DNA of 64,000 bases from Lachnospiraceae bacterium (GTDB taxonomy: Bacteria > Bacillota > Clostridia > Lachnospirales > Lachnospiraceae). The stretch spans positions 102,624 through 166,623 of the forward strand of contig JAIKZI010000066.1 of the NCBI GenBank assembly GCA_024682375.1. Reading direction: 5' to 3'. The notes below the pieces were generated by a model. That model was given only the letters and a program-made list of their open reading frames with translations. It had not been told where the DNA came from and did no database searches. Below are positions 45,998 to 56,595 of the stretch, piece after piece; the stretch's first letter is position 1, and every line of letters starts with the position of its first letter. The translations under genes and the position numbers were made by a program.

Positions 45998-47518
45998 TTA
46001 TTTCCCCTTTTTAGATACTCGTGAATATGTCACTGTCAAATCTGCAATTCTAAGTGCAAGTCTTTCTGTAAGTGCATTTGGTTTCATTCTCCATCTCCAG
46101 TTTTCACCTAGGGTAGATGGAATATTTATTCTAGCTTTATCATCGAGATGTAAATAATCCTGCATTGGAATTACAGCCAAATTTGCCGGAGAAGCAATTA
46201 CTTCTCTAACCATTCCATCGACTACTTCATTTTTATCCTTTGGATTGGCATTTACAAATTTACATACGTAATTGTAGGTTTCCCGGTCTAAATCTTTTAA
46301 CCATCCCTTTACTGTAGAGTTATCATGTGTTCCGGTGTAAGCAATACAATTCTTTGAGTAATTAAATGGTAGGAAATCATTATGTCCTTCCGTATCATCT
46401 ACATCAAATGCAAACTCTAAAACTTTCATGTTTGGGAATCCCGTATCTTTTACAAGCTTTTTAACTGATTCAGTCATAAAGCCTAAATCTTCTGCTATGA
46501 TTCCTGTATTTGTCTTTTCCAGTTCCGGTTTTAGAGCTTTAAAGAGGTCTTTTCCCGGACCCTTTCTCCATTTACCGTTTACCGCATCTTCTGCTTTTGC
46601 ATCGATTGAATAGAAGGCATCGAATCCTCTGAAGTGGTCGATTCTGATTACATCATACCACTCTGCGCACTTTCTGATTCTTCTTTTCCACCAATCGTAA
46701 TTTGTCTTTTTGTGGTTAGGCCATGCATATAGTGGATTTCCCCAAAGCTGTCCCTTTACTGCAAATCCATCTGGAGGACATCCTGCTACATTTATCGCAT
46801 TTAAATCTTCATCTACTTCAAAGAGTTCCTTTTCTGCCCATACATCGGAGCTATCACCTGATACATAGATTGGAATATCTCCAACTATTTTCACTCCGTT
46901 TTTATTTGCATATTCCTTTAAGGCTTTCCACTGTTCATCAAATTTGAACTGAAGGTACATATAAAAGTCGACATCATCTTTTAGTCGATCTTTGTATTCC
47001 TTCATAGCCTTAGGTTCTCTTTTTCTTATATCTTCATCCCAATATGCCAGGCTCTGGTCCCCAAATGTCGCTTTTACAGCCATAAATAGCGCATAATCTT
47101 CAAGCCATGATGAATTCTCTTTGATGAATTTTTCAAAGAGGGGATTTTTATTTTTCTTAAAGTTTTCAAATGATATTCTCAGTACTTTGAATCTTTTCTC
47201 ATATAAATCTCCATATTTGATATCCGATTCACTGTCTAAAACATCATATTTTTCGCAATCTTCTTTTGTAAGTAATCCTTCTTCTACAAGTGTTTCCAAA
47301 TCAATAAAGTATGGATTACCTGCAAATGTCGAAAATGACTGATATGGTGAATCCCCATAACTAGTTGGTCCCAATGGTAATATCTGCCATAGGCTCTGTT
47401 TTGCTTCAACCAGGAAATCTACAAATTTATATGCTTCTTTTGAAAAGCATCCTATTCCATATTTTCCAGGTAAGCTGAATATTGGCATAAGAATGCCAGC
47501 TTCTCTCTTATTTCCCAT
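45998..47518 (-). CDS. malQ: 4-alpha-glucanotransferase (amylomaltase, GH77)
   Basis: 506 aa, usual for the short GH77 enzymes. Transfers alpha-glucan segments between maltodextrins. Motifs: [62 protein letters not shown] (nucleophile Asp), [15 protein letters not shown] (acid/base Glu), and [15 protein letters not shown]. The C-terminus [16 protein letters not shown] is typical. First gene of malQ-glgP. The 400 nt upstream hold the palindromic repeat element and tRNA-Leu. Confidence 0.96.
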   Translation of the reverse strand: MGNKREAGILMPIFSLPGKYGIGCFSKEAYKFVDFLVEAKQSLWQILPLGPTSYGDSPYQSFSTFAGNPYFIDLETLVEEGLLTKEDCEKYDVLDSESDIKYGDLYEKRFKVLRISFENFKKNKNPLFEKFIKENSSWLEDYALFMAVKATFGDQSLAYWDEDIRKREPKAMKEYKDRLKDDVDFYMYLQFKFDEQWKALKEYANKNGVKIVGDIPIYVSGDSSDVWAEKELFEVDEDLNAINVAGCPPDGFAVKGQLWGNPLYAWPNHKKTNYDWWKRRIRKCAEWYDVIRIDHFRGFDAFYSIDAKAEDAVNGKWRKGPGKDLFKALKPELEKTNTGIIAEDLGFMTESVKKLVKDTGFPNMKVLEFAFDVDDTEGHNDFLPFNYSKNCIAYTGTHDNSTVKGWLKDLDRETYNYVCKFVNANPKDKNEVVDGMVREVIASPANLAVIPMQDYLHLDDKARINIPSTLGENWRWRMKPNALTERLALRIADLTVTYSRVSKKGK

Positions 47519-47731
47519 TTTCTAAAATCCTCTATATATCCACCTAATTCATTACCAATTTTTAAATTCAGTAATTTCAGCATTGGTAACGTTTCCATTA
47601 ACTAGGTTTAGAATAGCATCATAAGAATGAGATTTCAATAACAAGTTTATGATTTAGTAAAATTGTCAAAAATAAGGTGGGGAGATTTAGTAAAAATAGA
47701 TAAGAGGGACTCATAAGGTATTGAGCCACGC

Positions 47732-47846
47732 ATTCATAGAATCGCTTCGCGATTCTATTTCACCATGGCTATCGCATGCCATCCAAAAGACTACGAGACA
47801 AGAATTCATAGAATTGCTTCGCAATTCTATTTCATCATGACTGTCG
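47732..47846. repeat. Two 43-nt direct repeats, each with a GC-capped hairpin
   Basis: Copies at 47732-47774 and 47804-47846 differ at five positions, all transitions. Each contains a hairpin, ATAGAATCG..CGATTCTAT in one and ATAGAATTG..CAATTCTAT in the other, around the loop CTTCG. The C-G to T-A change is compensatory, so the hairpin has been kept by selection or gene conversion. Resembles REP-type elements. Confidence 0.8.
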
Positions 47847-47937
47847 TCAAATTGCAAAGCAAAAAAGACTTCAGCGTCATGCGAGCATGACCTGAAGTCT
47901 TTTTTGCTTTGCTACTTGTCTCGTAGTCTTTTGGATG
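47780..47937. repeat. 158-nt nested palindrome abutting tRNA-Leu
   Basis: Perfect 23-bp inverted repeats (47780-47802 and 47915-47937, core AAAAGACTACGAGACAAG) enclose the second 43-nt repeat and a perfect 21-bp inner palindrome (47854-47874 / 47892-47912). The right outer arm begins within the last bases of the tRNA. Could be a MITE-like or fold-back element. No transposase is near. Confidence 0.75.
47854..47912 (-). terminator. Terminator of tRNA-Leu (inner palindrome)
   Basis: 21-bp stem with an inner GTCATG / CATGAC hairpin; minus strand reads GACTTCAG...CTGAAGTC then TTTTTT. Confidence 0.75.
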
Positions 47938-48019
47938 CTGGTGGCGGGGATCGAACCCGCATGGTGTCGCCACCACGGGATTTTAAGTCCCGCGCGTCTG
48001 CCTATTCCGCCACACCAGC
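47936..48019 (-). tRNA. tRNA-Leu (anticodon UAA)
   Basis: 84 nt. Acceptor GCTGGTG pairs with CACCAGC, then discriminator A. Anticodon stem CGGGA / TCCCG with loop CTTAAAA gives UAA. A long variable arm (TGGTGGCGACACCA region), typical of class II tRNA, and the T-arm GCGGGTTCGATCCCCGC are clear. CCA is not encoded; TCC follows instead, so the cca gene product at 56592 must add it. Confidence 0.93.
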
Positions 48020-48071
48020 ACGTTGTTTCCAACAGAATGGTATTATATCATTCCCTAAAGTTTATTTCAAG

Positions 48072-50114
48072 TTAATTATTTTCTTGATACCATCTATATA
48101 CAACTGCACTATTTGCGCTTAAGTCTATGTTTAGGTAACCATGGATTACATCCGAGTTTTTAGGCATGATAGAGTATCCTCTTTCGTTTGTCATTATGAT
48201 TCTTTTCATAACAGAACGCATCGGAACCCCAGCCTTCCATACTGGAATGTTGCATTCCATGTTGTTGCCTGCAGTGTTTACGATTACTACCATAGCTTCG
48301 TTCTCAAATATTCTTGCGTAGCTCACTAGATTGTTTTGACTTTTCAAGAAGATGAGAGATCCCATTTTTAGTACGTCATTTTTTTTATGAATAAATGTCA
48401 TATCACGATGGAAATCGATAAGATTACTATCTTCTCTCCCCCAAGGATATGTTCTTCTATTATCCGGGTCTGTAAATCCACAGAGTCCCGCTTCATCACC
48501 ATAATATAGTGTAGGAGCCCCAGGCCATGTCATAAGCATAACAACAGCCTGACGAAGAACTGCAGGGTTCACACCTTCTTCAGCCGCTTTAGAACCCAAA
48601 TCTGCCACTCTACCGACCACATGGTTAGTTCGTGTCAAAAATCTAGAATGATCATGATTTGAGAGCTGATTCATTGAACTATAGAGTGACTGAGGTAATA
48701 ATTCTGTCATTCTATATCTCATCGTCTCTTCAAACTGATACCCGTTGCCGAGTGCATCTTTATGAAACTCGTCACTATGCTTTTCCATTCCTGTCAGGAA
48801 AAAAGTAACCGGCTCCATAAATGCATCATAATTCATGATAGTATCCCACTCATCGCCCTGTAACCATGCCTTTGGGTCTCCGTAATGCTCTGCAAAAATT
48901 ACAGCTTCGGGATTAACACTTCTCACAGCCTTTCTAAACTCTTTCCAGAAAGTATGATTAAACTCTTCACTGTGTCCGAGGTCAGCTGCTACATCGAGCC
49001 TCCAGCCATCTACATTATATGGCTCTGAAACCCATTTTTTCCCGATGTCTAGAATCTTCTGCTGAAGCGCTTTTGAGTTCTCATAATTTAGTTTTGGCAG
49101 AGTATCGTATCCCCACCATCCATCATATGAACCATTATAAGGCCATGCTTTTTCATCATAAAAATGGAAATATTTATTATAAGGGCTATCTTTTGAAATA
49201 TATGCTCCATCTTCAAAGCCCTTCTTATTCTGATATATTTTTTCCCTATCAAGCCATTTATTAAAAGAGCCACAGTGGTTAAAAACGCCATCGATAATAA
49301 TCTTCAAGCCAGCCTCATGCGCTTCTCTTACAAAGTCAGCAAAGAACTGATTTGAAGCTTCAAGATTATCAATATCACATACTCTCTTTTGAAATTTAGT
49401 CGCATGCGTATTGTCATAATCATTATCCTTTAATACTTCACCACCGTCTTCTTTTATGACTGTAATATGAGGATCGATATGCTCATAATCCTGAGTATCA
49501 TATTTGTGATTAGATGGGGAAACGAAAATAGGGTTGAAGTAAATAACCTCAACACCTAAACTTTTTAAATAATTGAACTTCTGGCGAACGCCCTCTAAAT
49601 CTCCTCCATAAAAGTTACCAATATCGAGATTCTTTGGATATTCATACCAGTCTTCTATTCTTTGTACGAAATGACCTACGTAGGAATATTCATTTGTCAG
49701 AACATCATTATCATCTGATCCACTGTAAAATCTATCAACCATAATTTGATAAATAACAGCACCGACCATCCAGTTTGGAACATAGAAATCCGGTACTATT
49801 TTAAAATAGTACTGGCTTCGGATCTCTTTTGTAACGCCGACTCTATCATAATATACTGTTTCATCTCCACATGAAATTCTAAAACAGTATTCCAAATTTT
49901 CACCATTTAAACAGATAGTTGTTTTATAGTACACAAATTCACCACAAACCTTTTCCTTTCTCATAGGGAAGGTACCAGTCTGTGTCATTAGTTCGGGTAT
50001 GCAGTTATCTTTTGATGAAACACGAATTCCAATCTGAACCATGTCAAACGACTGAGGCTGCCAAGGACTTACGAACATCGGTGATCCATCACTAAAAATA
50101 GCTTCCGTATTCAT
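48072..50114 (-). CDS. GH13 alpha-amylase family enzyme (neopullulanase/cyclomaltodextrinase-like)
   Basis: 680 aa from the ATG of MNTEAIFSDGS with AAGGA upstream; the track adds 12 codons. An N-terminal beta domain of about 125 aa (CBM34-like) precedes the barrel. Conserved regions: I DGVFNHCG, II GWRLDVAADLGH (nucleophile Asp), III VIFAEHYGDP (acid/base Glu), IV QLSNHDHSRF. No signal peptide is seen, so it acts on imported maltodextrins or cyclodextrins inside the cell. Fits with malQ-glgP nearby, across the tRNA. A leader with a terminator-like hairpin lies upstream at 50182. Confidence 0.88.
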   Translation of the reverse strand: MNTEAIFSDGSPMFVSPWQPQSFDMVQIGIRVSSKDNCIPELMTQTGTFPMRKEKVCGEFVYYKTTICLNGENLEYCFRISCGDETVYYDRVGVTKEIRSQYYFKIVPDFYVPNWMVGAVIYQIMVDRFYSGSDDNDVLTNEYSYVGHFVQRIEDWYEYPKNLDIGNFYGGDLEGVRQKFNYLKSLGVEVIYFNPIFVSPSNHKYDTQDYEHIDPHITVIKEDGGEVLKDNDYDNTHATKFQKRVCDIDNLEASNQFFADFVREAHEAGLKIIIDGVFNHCGSFNKWLDREKIYQNKKGFEDGAYISKDSPYNKYFHFYDEKAWPYNGSYDGWWGYDTLPKLNYENSKALQQKILDIGKKWVSEPYNVDGWRLDVAADLGHSEEFNHTFWKEFRKAVRSVNPEAVIFAEHYGDPKAWLQGDEWDTIMNYDAFMEPVTFFLTGMEKHSDEFHKDALGNGYQFEETMRYRMTELLPQSLYSSMNQLSNHDHSRFLTRTNHVVGRVADLGSKAAEEGVNPAVLRQAVVMLMTWPGAPTLYYGDEAGLCGFTDPDNRRTYPWGREDSNLIDFHRDMTFIHKKNDVLKMGSLIFLKSQNNLVSYARIFENEAMVVIVNTAGNNMECNIPVWKAGVPMRSVMKRIIMTNERGYSIMPKNSDVIHGYLNIDLSANSAVVYRWYQENN

Positions 50115-50181
50115 GTAAATTATCCTTCTATTTGTACTTTTCTCCTTCATTTTACACTTTAGTCTTTATATTTAAAAGAAT

Positions 50182-50211
50182 AAAAAAAAAGAACAGCCAA
50201 CGGTGGCTGTC
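50182..50211 (-). terminator. Terminator upstream of the GH13 gene
   Basis: Stem ACAGCCA / TGGCTGT, 4-nt loop, then a nine-T run on the minus strand. Confidence 0.75.
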
Positions 50212-50267
50212 CTTAGGAGAAGGTATTCTTACTATGGGGGTAGTAAAAATATATGTATTAGGGGTTT
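50182..50267 (-). ncRNA. Candidate C-rich small RNA or attenuated leader
   Basis: Minus strand, between the ftsH terminator and the GH13 gene. A TATAAT lies at 50274-50279, without a clear -35. The presumed transcript starts AAACCCCTAATAC. It has a hairpin TTACTA / TAGTAA with loop CCCCCA, and a CCTT / AAGG hairpin with loop CTCCT. It ends in the stem ACAGCCA / TGGCTGT followed by nine T. The three C-rich unpaired stretches resemble anti-Shine-Dalgarno small RNAs, like the one at 8404. Alternatively it is the attenuator of the GH13 gene 70 nt downstream. Confidence 0.45.
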
Positions 50268-50293
50268 ACAGCCATTATAATACCACCGCCCCT

Positions 50294-50344
50294 AAAAAAA
50301 GTCTGCACAAACATCCACAAGTTTACGCGGATTGTTTGTGCAGA
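50294..50344 (-). terminator. Terminator after ftsH
   Basis: Stem TCTGCACAAACA / TGTTTGTGCAGA on the minus strand, then CTTTTTTT; starts 14 nt past the ftsH stop. Confidence 0.85.
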
Positions 50345-50357
50345 TTTACCATGACAC

Positions 50358-52184
<1,827 letters not shown>

Positions 52185-52203
52185 TGCTGCCTCCTATCGA
52201 CGA

Positions 52204-52728
52204 TTAATCCAGCTCTACTACTCCGATATAAGGGAGATTTCTGTATTTCTGATCATAATCGAGTCCGTAGCCTACTACGAATTCGTCAGGAATTGAAAAT
52301 CCTGTATAATCAACATTTACATCTACTTCTCTTCTATCCGGCTTATCAAGCATAGTGCAAAGCTTAACTGAATTAGCTTTCTTCTCCTTGAAATACTCCT
52401 GTAGGAAGTTAAGTGTGTTTCCACTGTCGATGATATCTTCAACGATCAAAACATCTCTTCCTGCCGGATCCATATCAAGTTCTTTTGTAATCTTTACTTC
52501 ACCGCTACTAACTGTACCAGCTCCATAGCTTGATGTAGCCATAAAATCAATTACAACATCTGTTGTAATTCTCTTTGCAAGTTCCATTGCAAACACTGCA
52601 GCACCTTTTAGAATGCAAACCAGATAAACTGTTTTACCTTCATAATCTTTGCTGATCTTTGCTCCGAGTTCTCTTATCCTTTTATCCAATTCCTCTTCAG
52701 GAAGCATAACTCGAATTGTCTCACTCAT
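52204..52728 (-). CDS. hpt: Hypoxanthine phosphoribosyltransferase
   Basis: 174 aa from the ATG of MSETIRVMLPEEE with AGGAG 8 nt upstream; the track starts six codons earlier in tilS. Salvages hypoxanthine/guanine to nucleotides. The PRPP loop DVLIVEDIIDSGNTL, VYLVCILKGAAVFAMELA, FMATSSYG and PDEFVVGYGLDYDQKYRNLPYIGV are all typical. Its start overlaps the tilS stop by 8 nt, so translation is coupled. Confidence 0.96.
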   Translation of the reverse strand: MSETIRVMLPEEELDKRIRELGAKISKDYEGKTVYLVCILKGAAVFAMELAKRITTDVVIDFMATSSYGAGTVSSGEVKITKELDMDPAGRDVLIVEDIIDSGNTLNFLQEYFKEKKANSVKLCTMLDKPDRREVDVNVDYTGFSIPDEFVVGYGLDYDQKYRNLPYIGVVELD

Positions 52729-54133
52729 TTTCTTTTCTCCTAGCACTTATTAATAAAATATTTTCTGTCTCATCTGTGACTCTAGAATCATAACCGACTC
52801 TATATCCAATCGCCCAATGGATTCTATTATCACTAGCCAGCAAAACGATAGAATTCCTGTCTTCACTAGGAATCTTTTCGTTTATCATGAAGCGACGCAA
52901 AAGCTGCGTTCTGTCTTCACTATCTATAACAAAATAGTCTCCCGTTCTGCGATTTCTCAGATGCAGATTGGAAACAATTTTATCATAATCAAACCATTTA
53001 GTATACTGAGATTCAGGGAATGCATCGGCCTCTTCTTTTCGCATTAAAGAAATTTCTATATGATATCCCAAAACATCAAACGACTTTTTCTCGCCGATTG
53101 TGAATCTTTCCAAAGAAATATCAAAGTTATCATTCTTGGTACTGATAACATCATTTTCAGTGGATATTACTATCTTACCATTTTTTCTTGTTGCAATTAA
53201 CCTTCCTGACAAATTTATCGATTTTTTATCCTCACCAAAACACAGTTTCTCAATTGCAACAATCTGTTTTGCTGAAACATCTTTCCCTCTGGTCTCTGTA
53301 TTTCTTAAGGCCTCGAGTATAACTTGTCTACGAAGCACTGAATCTAGTTCACAAATCTTTTCACAGTCAATAATATTATCTTTGCAATATTTTCCGGAAA
53401 AAAATCTCCCCTCCTCCGCGATATGCCTCTCCGCTTCCATTACAATAGAAGCCGAATGGAGGATATGATCCATAGCCTTATTATTCATATCTTTTAAAAT
53501 TGGAAGGATTTCATGCCTTATACGATTTCGCTGAATCTCATCGTCGAAATTAGTTTTATCTATTCTATAATTCTGGCCCAATCTATCCAAGTAGGCTATT
53601 AGCTCACTTTTTTCCAAATTAAGAAGCGGTCTTATAACATCATCCCTAACCGGACGAAGTCCCGTAAGCCCTTTCAAACCGGTTCCTCTTATAAGCTGAA
53701 GCAGGACTGTCTCAACACTGTCTTCCTTATGATGTGCGACTGCAATATATACATTTTTATTTTTCTTTAAAAGGCGATTCTTTACATCTCTAAACGCCTT
53801 ATATCGAAGAACTCTTGCAGCCTCTTCCTCAGACATGCCATTTTCTTTTGCATATTTAGGAACCTTCACATTGCATACATCTATATCCACATCATACTCT
53901 CCTACAAGTTCTGATGTAAAAGACGCATCATAAATGCTCTCTTCTCCTCTAATTCCATGTTCCACATGAACTACATGGAGATTTATGCCCAGTTCATCCT
54001 TGATAGCGTATAAGATACGAAATAGTGCCACAGAATCACTACCACCGGATACACCTACTATTACTGTATCTCCTTTTTTTAGTCCAATAGAACTTTTGAT
54101 GAAAGAAAGAACCTCTTCTTCAACTCTATCCAT
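52721..54133 (-). CDS. tilS: tRNA(Ile)-lysidine synthetase
   Basis: 470 aa. Converts the wobble C of tRNA-Ile2 (CAU) to lysidine so that it reads AUA. ATP loop VIVGVSGGSDSVALFRIL, with HVVHVEHGIRGEES, VAHHKEDSVETVLLQLIRGTGLKGLTGLRP and NYRIDKTNFDDEIQRNRIRHEILP. The C-terminal half carries the TilS-specific domains (RRTGDYFVIDSEDRTQLLRRFMINEKIP). Precedes hpt and ftsH. In spore formers spoIIE usually sits upstream; here divIC is directly upstream. Confidence 0.95.
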   Translation of the reverse strand: MDRVEEEVLSFIKSSIGLKKGDTVIVGVSGGSDSVALFRILYAIKDELGINLHVVHVEHGIRGEESIYDASFTSELVGEYDVDIDVCNVKVPKYAKENGMSEEEAARVLRYKAFRDVKNRLLKKNKNVYIAVAHHKEDSVETVLLQLIRGTGLKGLTGLRPVRDDVIRPLLNLEKSELIAYLDRLGQNYRIDKTNFDDEIQRNRIRHEILPILKDMNNKAMDHILHSASIVMEAERHIAEEGRFFSGKYCKDNIIDCEKICELDSVLRRQVILEALRNTETRGKDVSAKQIVAIEKLCFGEDKKSINLSGRLIATRKNGKIVISTENDVISTKNDNFDISLERFTIGEKKSFDVLGYHIEISLMRKEEADAFPESQYTKWFDYDKIVSNLHLRNRRTGDYFVIDSEDRTQLLRRFMINEKIPSEDRNSIVLLASDNRIHWAIGYRVGYDSRVTDETENILLISARRKENE

Positions 54134-54162
54134 CTAATTCCTCTTCAAAAAAAGCAAGAAAA

Positions 54163-54184
54163 GCCGAAGTGTAAAAAACACTTC
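54163..54184 (-). terminator. Weak hairpin between divIC and tilS
   Basis: GAAGTGT / ACACTTC stem, then CGGCTTTTC on the minus strand; a poor terminator that may only reduce readthrough. Confidence 0.4.
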
Positions 54185-54188
54185 AACT

Positions 54189-54491
54189 TTATCTCTTCTC
54201 TTTAAAAATTATCCAGTTTCCCTTAACCATGCCAAGTTTTTCCTCAGCTGTGATTTCAATATAATCATCGGTCTTTGTATATTGCTCGTATCTAATCAAT
54301 TCTTCCTGCTCTTTAAGAAGTCTGTCTCTCTTCTCAGTAAGATCAGCTTTCTTTGCCTTTCCATCGGCATACTTCGTATATGTATGTCCCATTTGGACCG
54401 CAAGAGCCGTAATAATAAACATAACAATTAGAGCAACATACAATTTCTGCTTTCCGTTATTCAGTTTCCTTTTAGACTTGTTTTTCTTCAT
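54189..54491 (-). CDS. divIC: Septum formation initiator (DivIC/FtsB family)
   Basis: 100 aa. Basic cytoplasmic start (KKNKSKRKLNNGKQK), one membrane helix (LYVALIVMFIITALAVQM, about 17-34), then an outside coiled coil (KADLTEKRDRLLKEQEELIRYEQY) and EITAEEKLGMVKGNWIIFK, the short C-terminal domain of the family. Part of the division complex with FtsL and DivIB/FtsQ. Sits between rqcP and tilS at the standard place of divIC in Firmicutes. Confidence 0.85.
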   Translation of the reverse strand: MKKNKSKRKLNNGKQKLYVALIVMFIITALAVQMGHTYTKYADGKAKKADLTEKRDRLLKEQEELIRYEQYTKTDDYIEITAEEKLGMVKGNWIIFKEKR

Positions 54492-54494
54492 TTC

Positions 54495-54734
54495 TTACAA
54501 ATAGCGGTACATCTTCTCCGTATCTTCCTTTTTTACAATCTCAGGAGTTGAAACAACTTCAGCGATAACTCGTTTATTTCCAAATTCAATTTCTATTATA
54601 TCACCAGGCTTTACATTTGCCGATGGTTTTGCAACTTTATCATTAACCTTAATTCTGCCAGCAGAACAAGCTTCATTTGCAACAGTACGTCTTTTAATAA
54701 TTCTTGATAACTTTAGGAATTTGTCTAAGCGCAT
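54495..54734 (-). CDS. rqcP: S4-domain RNA-binding protein RqcP (YabO, Hsp15 family)
   Basis: 80 aa from the ATG of MRLDKFLKLSRIIKRR; the track adds 23 codons running back into the terminator. S4 fold: LDKFLKLSRIIKRRTVANEACSAGRIKVNDKVAKPSANVKPGDIIEI. In B. subtilis RqcP helps RqcH add alanine tails to stalled nascent chains on 50S subunits. An AGAGGAA site precedes the ATG. It is 3 nt upstream of divIC and follows hup. The usual sporulation genes yabP and yabQ between it and divIC are absent. Confidence 0.9.
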   Translation of the reverse strand: MRLDKFLKLSRIIKRRTVANEACSAGRIKVNDKVAKPSANVKPGDIIEIEFGNKRVIAEVVSTPEIVKKEDTEKMYRYL

Positions 54735-54752
54735 AATATTCCTCTTTCTGTT

Positions 54753-54792
54753 AAAAAAGAGGTTCAAAACCTCGATAGTCTTGAACCTCTTT
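54753..54792 (-). terminator. Terminator after hup
   Basis: Stem AAAGAGGTTCAA / TTGAACCTCTTT, then TTTTTTAAC on the minus strand. Confidence 0.85.
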
Positions 54793-54815
54793 AAATATTC
54801 CAAGTTTGAAAAGGA

Positions 54816-55091
54816 TTATTTGTTTACGATATCCTTTAAAGCCTTACCAGCCTTGAACTTAGGAGCCTTAGAAGCAGGGATTGTGATCTCCTGTTTTGTC
54901 TGAGGGTTTCTACCAGTTCTTGCAGCTCTCTCTACAACTTCGAATGTTCCGAATCCAACGAGCTGGATCTTCTCACCCTTTACGAGCTCTTCTGCAACAA
55001 CATCTGTGAATGCCTTGAGTGCTGCTTCTGCGTCCTTCTTTGAAAGTTCTGCCTTTGCAGCGATTGCTGAAACTAAATCTGTCTTATTCAT
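54816..55091 (-). CDS. hup: HU-type histone-like DNA-binding protein
   Basis: 91 aa from the ATG of [17 protein letters not shown] with GAGGAGG upstream; the track starts 19 codons earlier in the leader. Non-specific DNA-bending nucleoid protein. [45 protein letters not shown] is the full HU beta-arm and tail. A strong promoter, a short leader with a CCCGAAAA / TTTTCGGG hairpin, and a good terminator suggest high expression as a single gene. Confidence 0.97.
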   Translation of the reverse strand: MNKTDLVSAIAAKAELSKKDAEAALKAFTDVVAEELVKGEKIQLVGFGTFEVVERAARTGRNPQTKQEITIPASKAPKFKAGKALKDIVNK

Positions 55092-55171
55092 TTTTCTTTC
55101 CTCCTCTGGAAATTTTATAATACCCCGAAAACCTCTATCTAATCCCATTTTTCGGGAACAATCTGTATTTA

Positions 55172-55200
55172 CTTATAAAGGTTTTAAAATACTTTGTCAA
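55172..55200 (-). promoter_or_regulatory. hup promoter
   Basis: Minus strand TTGACA, exactly 17 nt, TATAAG, about 80 nt upstream of the start codon. Confidence 0.8.
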
Positions 55201-55308
55201 GAAAAACGCCCAAAAATCAGCGTTTTCACGCGTTTTTGACAGTATCTCACAATTTTAGTGTCTTATTTTTGTTACTAATTATCCTTGATTTTTGGCCTTA
55301 ATTGGCTT

Positions 55309-56595
55309 TTAGTCAGTTTTAAGCAAGGAACTAAGCGCATCCTGCATTGTCTGAAGATAATCAGTATTTGTAGTATTTCGCACATTTGTCGAATTATTAT
55401 TCGATGTACCACCATAATTTGTGCCATTATTATTTGAATTCTGACTTGAAGAATTATGGTTTGTTGTCGAATTATTCGATGATTTATTAGACGAAGAATC
55501 CGAAGTACTCTCAGATTTTTTACTACTTGAACTACTATTGCTTGTCGAATTCGAATTCTCAGAAGTCTCATTCTCGTCAGATAAATCTAATGTAATATCA
55601 GCCTTTGGAGAATTTACATACAGGGTTTTCTGCCAAGTATTATATCCTTCAGCCTGAACCATAAGCACATGTTTACCATATGTAACCTTATGTGTTTCAT
55701 CCTTGTTCATCTCGTTTCCGTCGAGATAAATCTTCGCACCATCTACAGCCACGTGGAAAGTAATATCACATGACTTAGGGCCTTCACCCTTTAGTTCGTT
55801 CAAATCGACAATTGTAGTCTCTCCACGCTTGACGGAGACATCTTTTGATCCGCCATATCCATTGTTTGCCACAGTAAGCTTATAATCGCCCTCAGGCATC
55901 TCTATTTCCATGCCCTCACCGCTTATATTCGTAAACATGCCACTTCCAATAGCAACCATACTATCGTTGAACAAATCTGTATTCATAAGCTTTATCGTGC
56001 CATGTCCAGTGACAACTGAAACACTTATTACATTCTTATCTTTTCCAACAACCCTAAGAGTATCCTCAGATCCTATATCTGCGATCGATGCTATCTGATC
56101 ATTGGAAAAAACAGCAGTATTATCGCTAATCCTATACTTCGTACTTCCAACAGTAAGCATATTCTTATCGATATCGAGATTATATTTCTTTATATCTTCC
56201 TGCTCCCACACTTCGTCCGCTAGCTGCACACTACTAAGTGTCTTATCACGAAGTCTGTCTCCAATTTTTACAACCCTTCCCGGGAAAAAAGAATTCCAGC
56301 TTGTAGAGTCTCCATATTGATTCATAAATTTAGTAGCCAGTGAATATGGGTATCTCATAACCGCCTGATCATAGTCTAGAGCCTGAAGCGTAATCATCTC
56401 GTCAGCCATGTTCATTTCACGTACCATATAAAGATTTGAGCTCTTCTTCGCCTGTATTTCTTTCTTCGTCTCTTGAGGCGCTTTTTTCCCTACAGTTACA
56501 TTATTGGATTTCGAACATCCAGAAAATGTAATAATAAGAAATAGGACTAATATTCCACTTGTAAGTATTCTTCTAAAAAAGCTTCTATTAATCAT
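55309..56595 (-). CDS. Lipoprotein with PEGA-type domain and Ser/Asn-rich tail
   Basis: 428 aa. Signal peptide with lipobox ITFSGC (Cys about 27), so a lipid-anchored surface protein. Residues about 60-230 hold two small barrel-like regions. GDYKLTVANNGYGGSKDVSVKRGETTIVDL is followed by a PEGA-type repeat, CDITFHVAVDGAKIYLDGNEM..YGKHVLMVQAEGYNTWQKTLYV. From about 345 to 410 the chain is almost only Ser, Asn and Thr, and it ends with a short helix (YLQTMQDALSSLL). No enzyme motif. Overlaps the cca stop by 4 nt, so co-expressed with proS-cca. A cell-wall scaffold is a guess. Confidence 0.8.
   Translation of the reverse strand: MINRSFFRRILTSGILVLFLIITFSGCSKSNNVTVGKKAPQETKKEIQAKKSSNLYMVREMNMADEMITLQALDYDQAVMRYPYSLATKFMNQYGDSTSWNSFFPGRVVKIGDRLRDKTLSSVQLADEVWEQEDIKKYNLDIDKNMLTVGSTKYRISDNTAVFSNDQIASIADIGSEDTLRVVGKDKNVISVSVVTGHGTIKLMNTDLFNDSMVAIGSGMFTNISGEGMEIEMPEGDYKLTVANNGYGGSKDVSVKRGETTIVDLNELKGEGPKSCDITFHVAVDGAKIYLDGNEMNKDETHKVTYGKHVLMVQAEGYNTWQKTLYVNSPKADITLDLSDENETSENSNSTSNSSSSSKKSESTSDSSSNKSSNNSTTNHNSSSQNSNNNGTNYGGTSNNNSTNVRNTTNTDYLQTMQDALSSLLKTD

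Noticed and set aside
47700-47940. CRISPR array
   Set aside because: Only two repeat copies, each with strong internal symmetry, and spacing formed by palindromes; no cas genes nearby.
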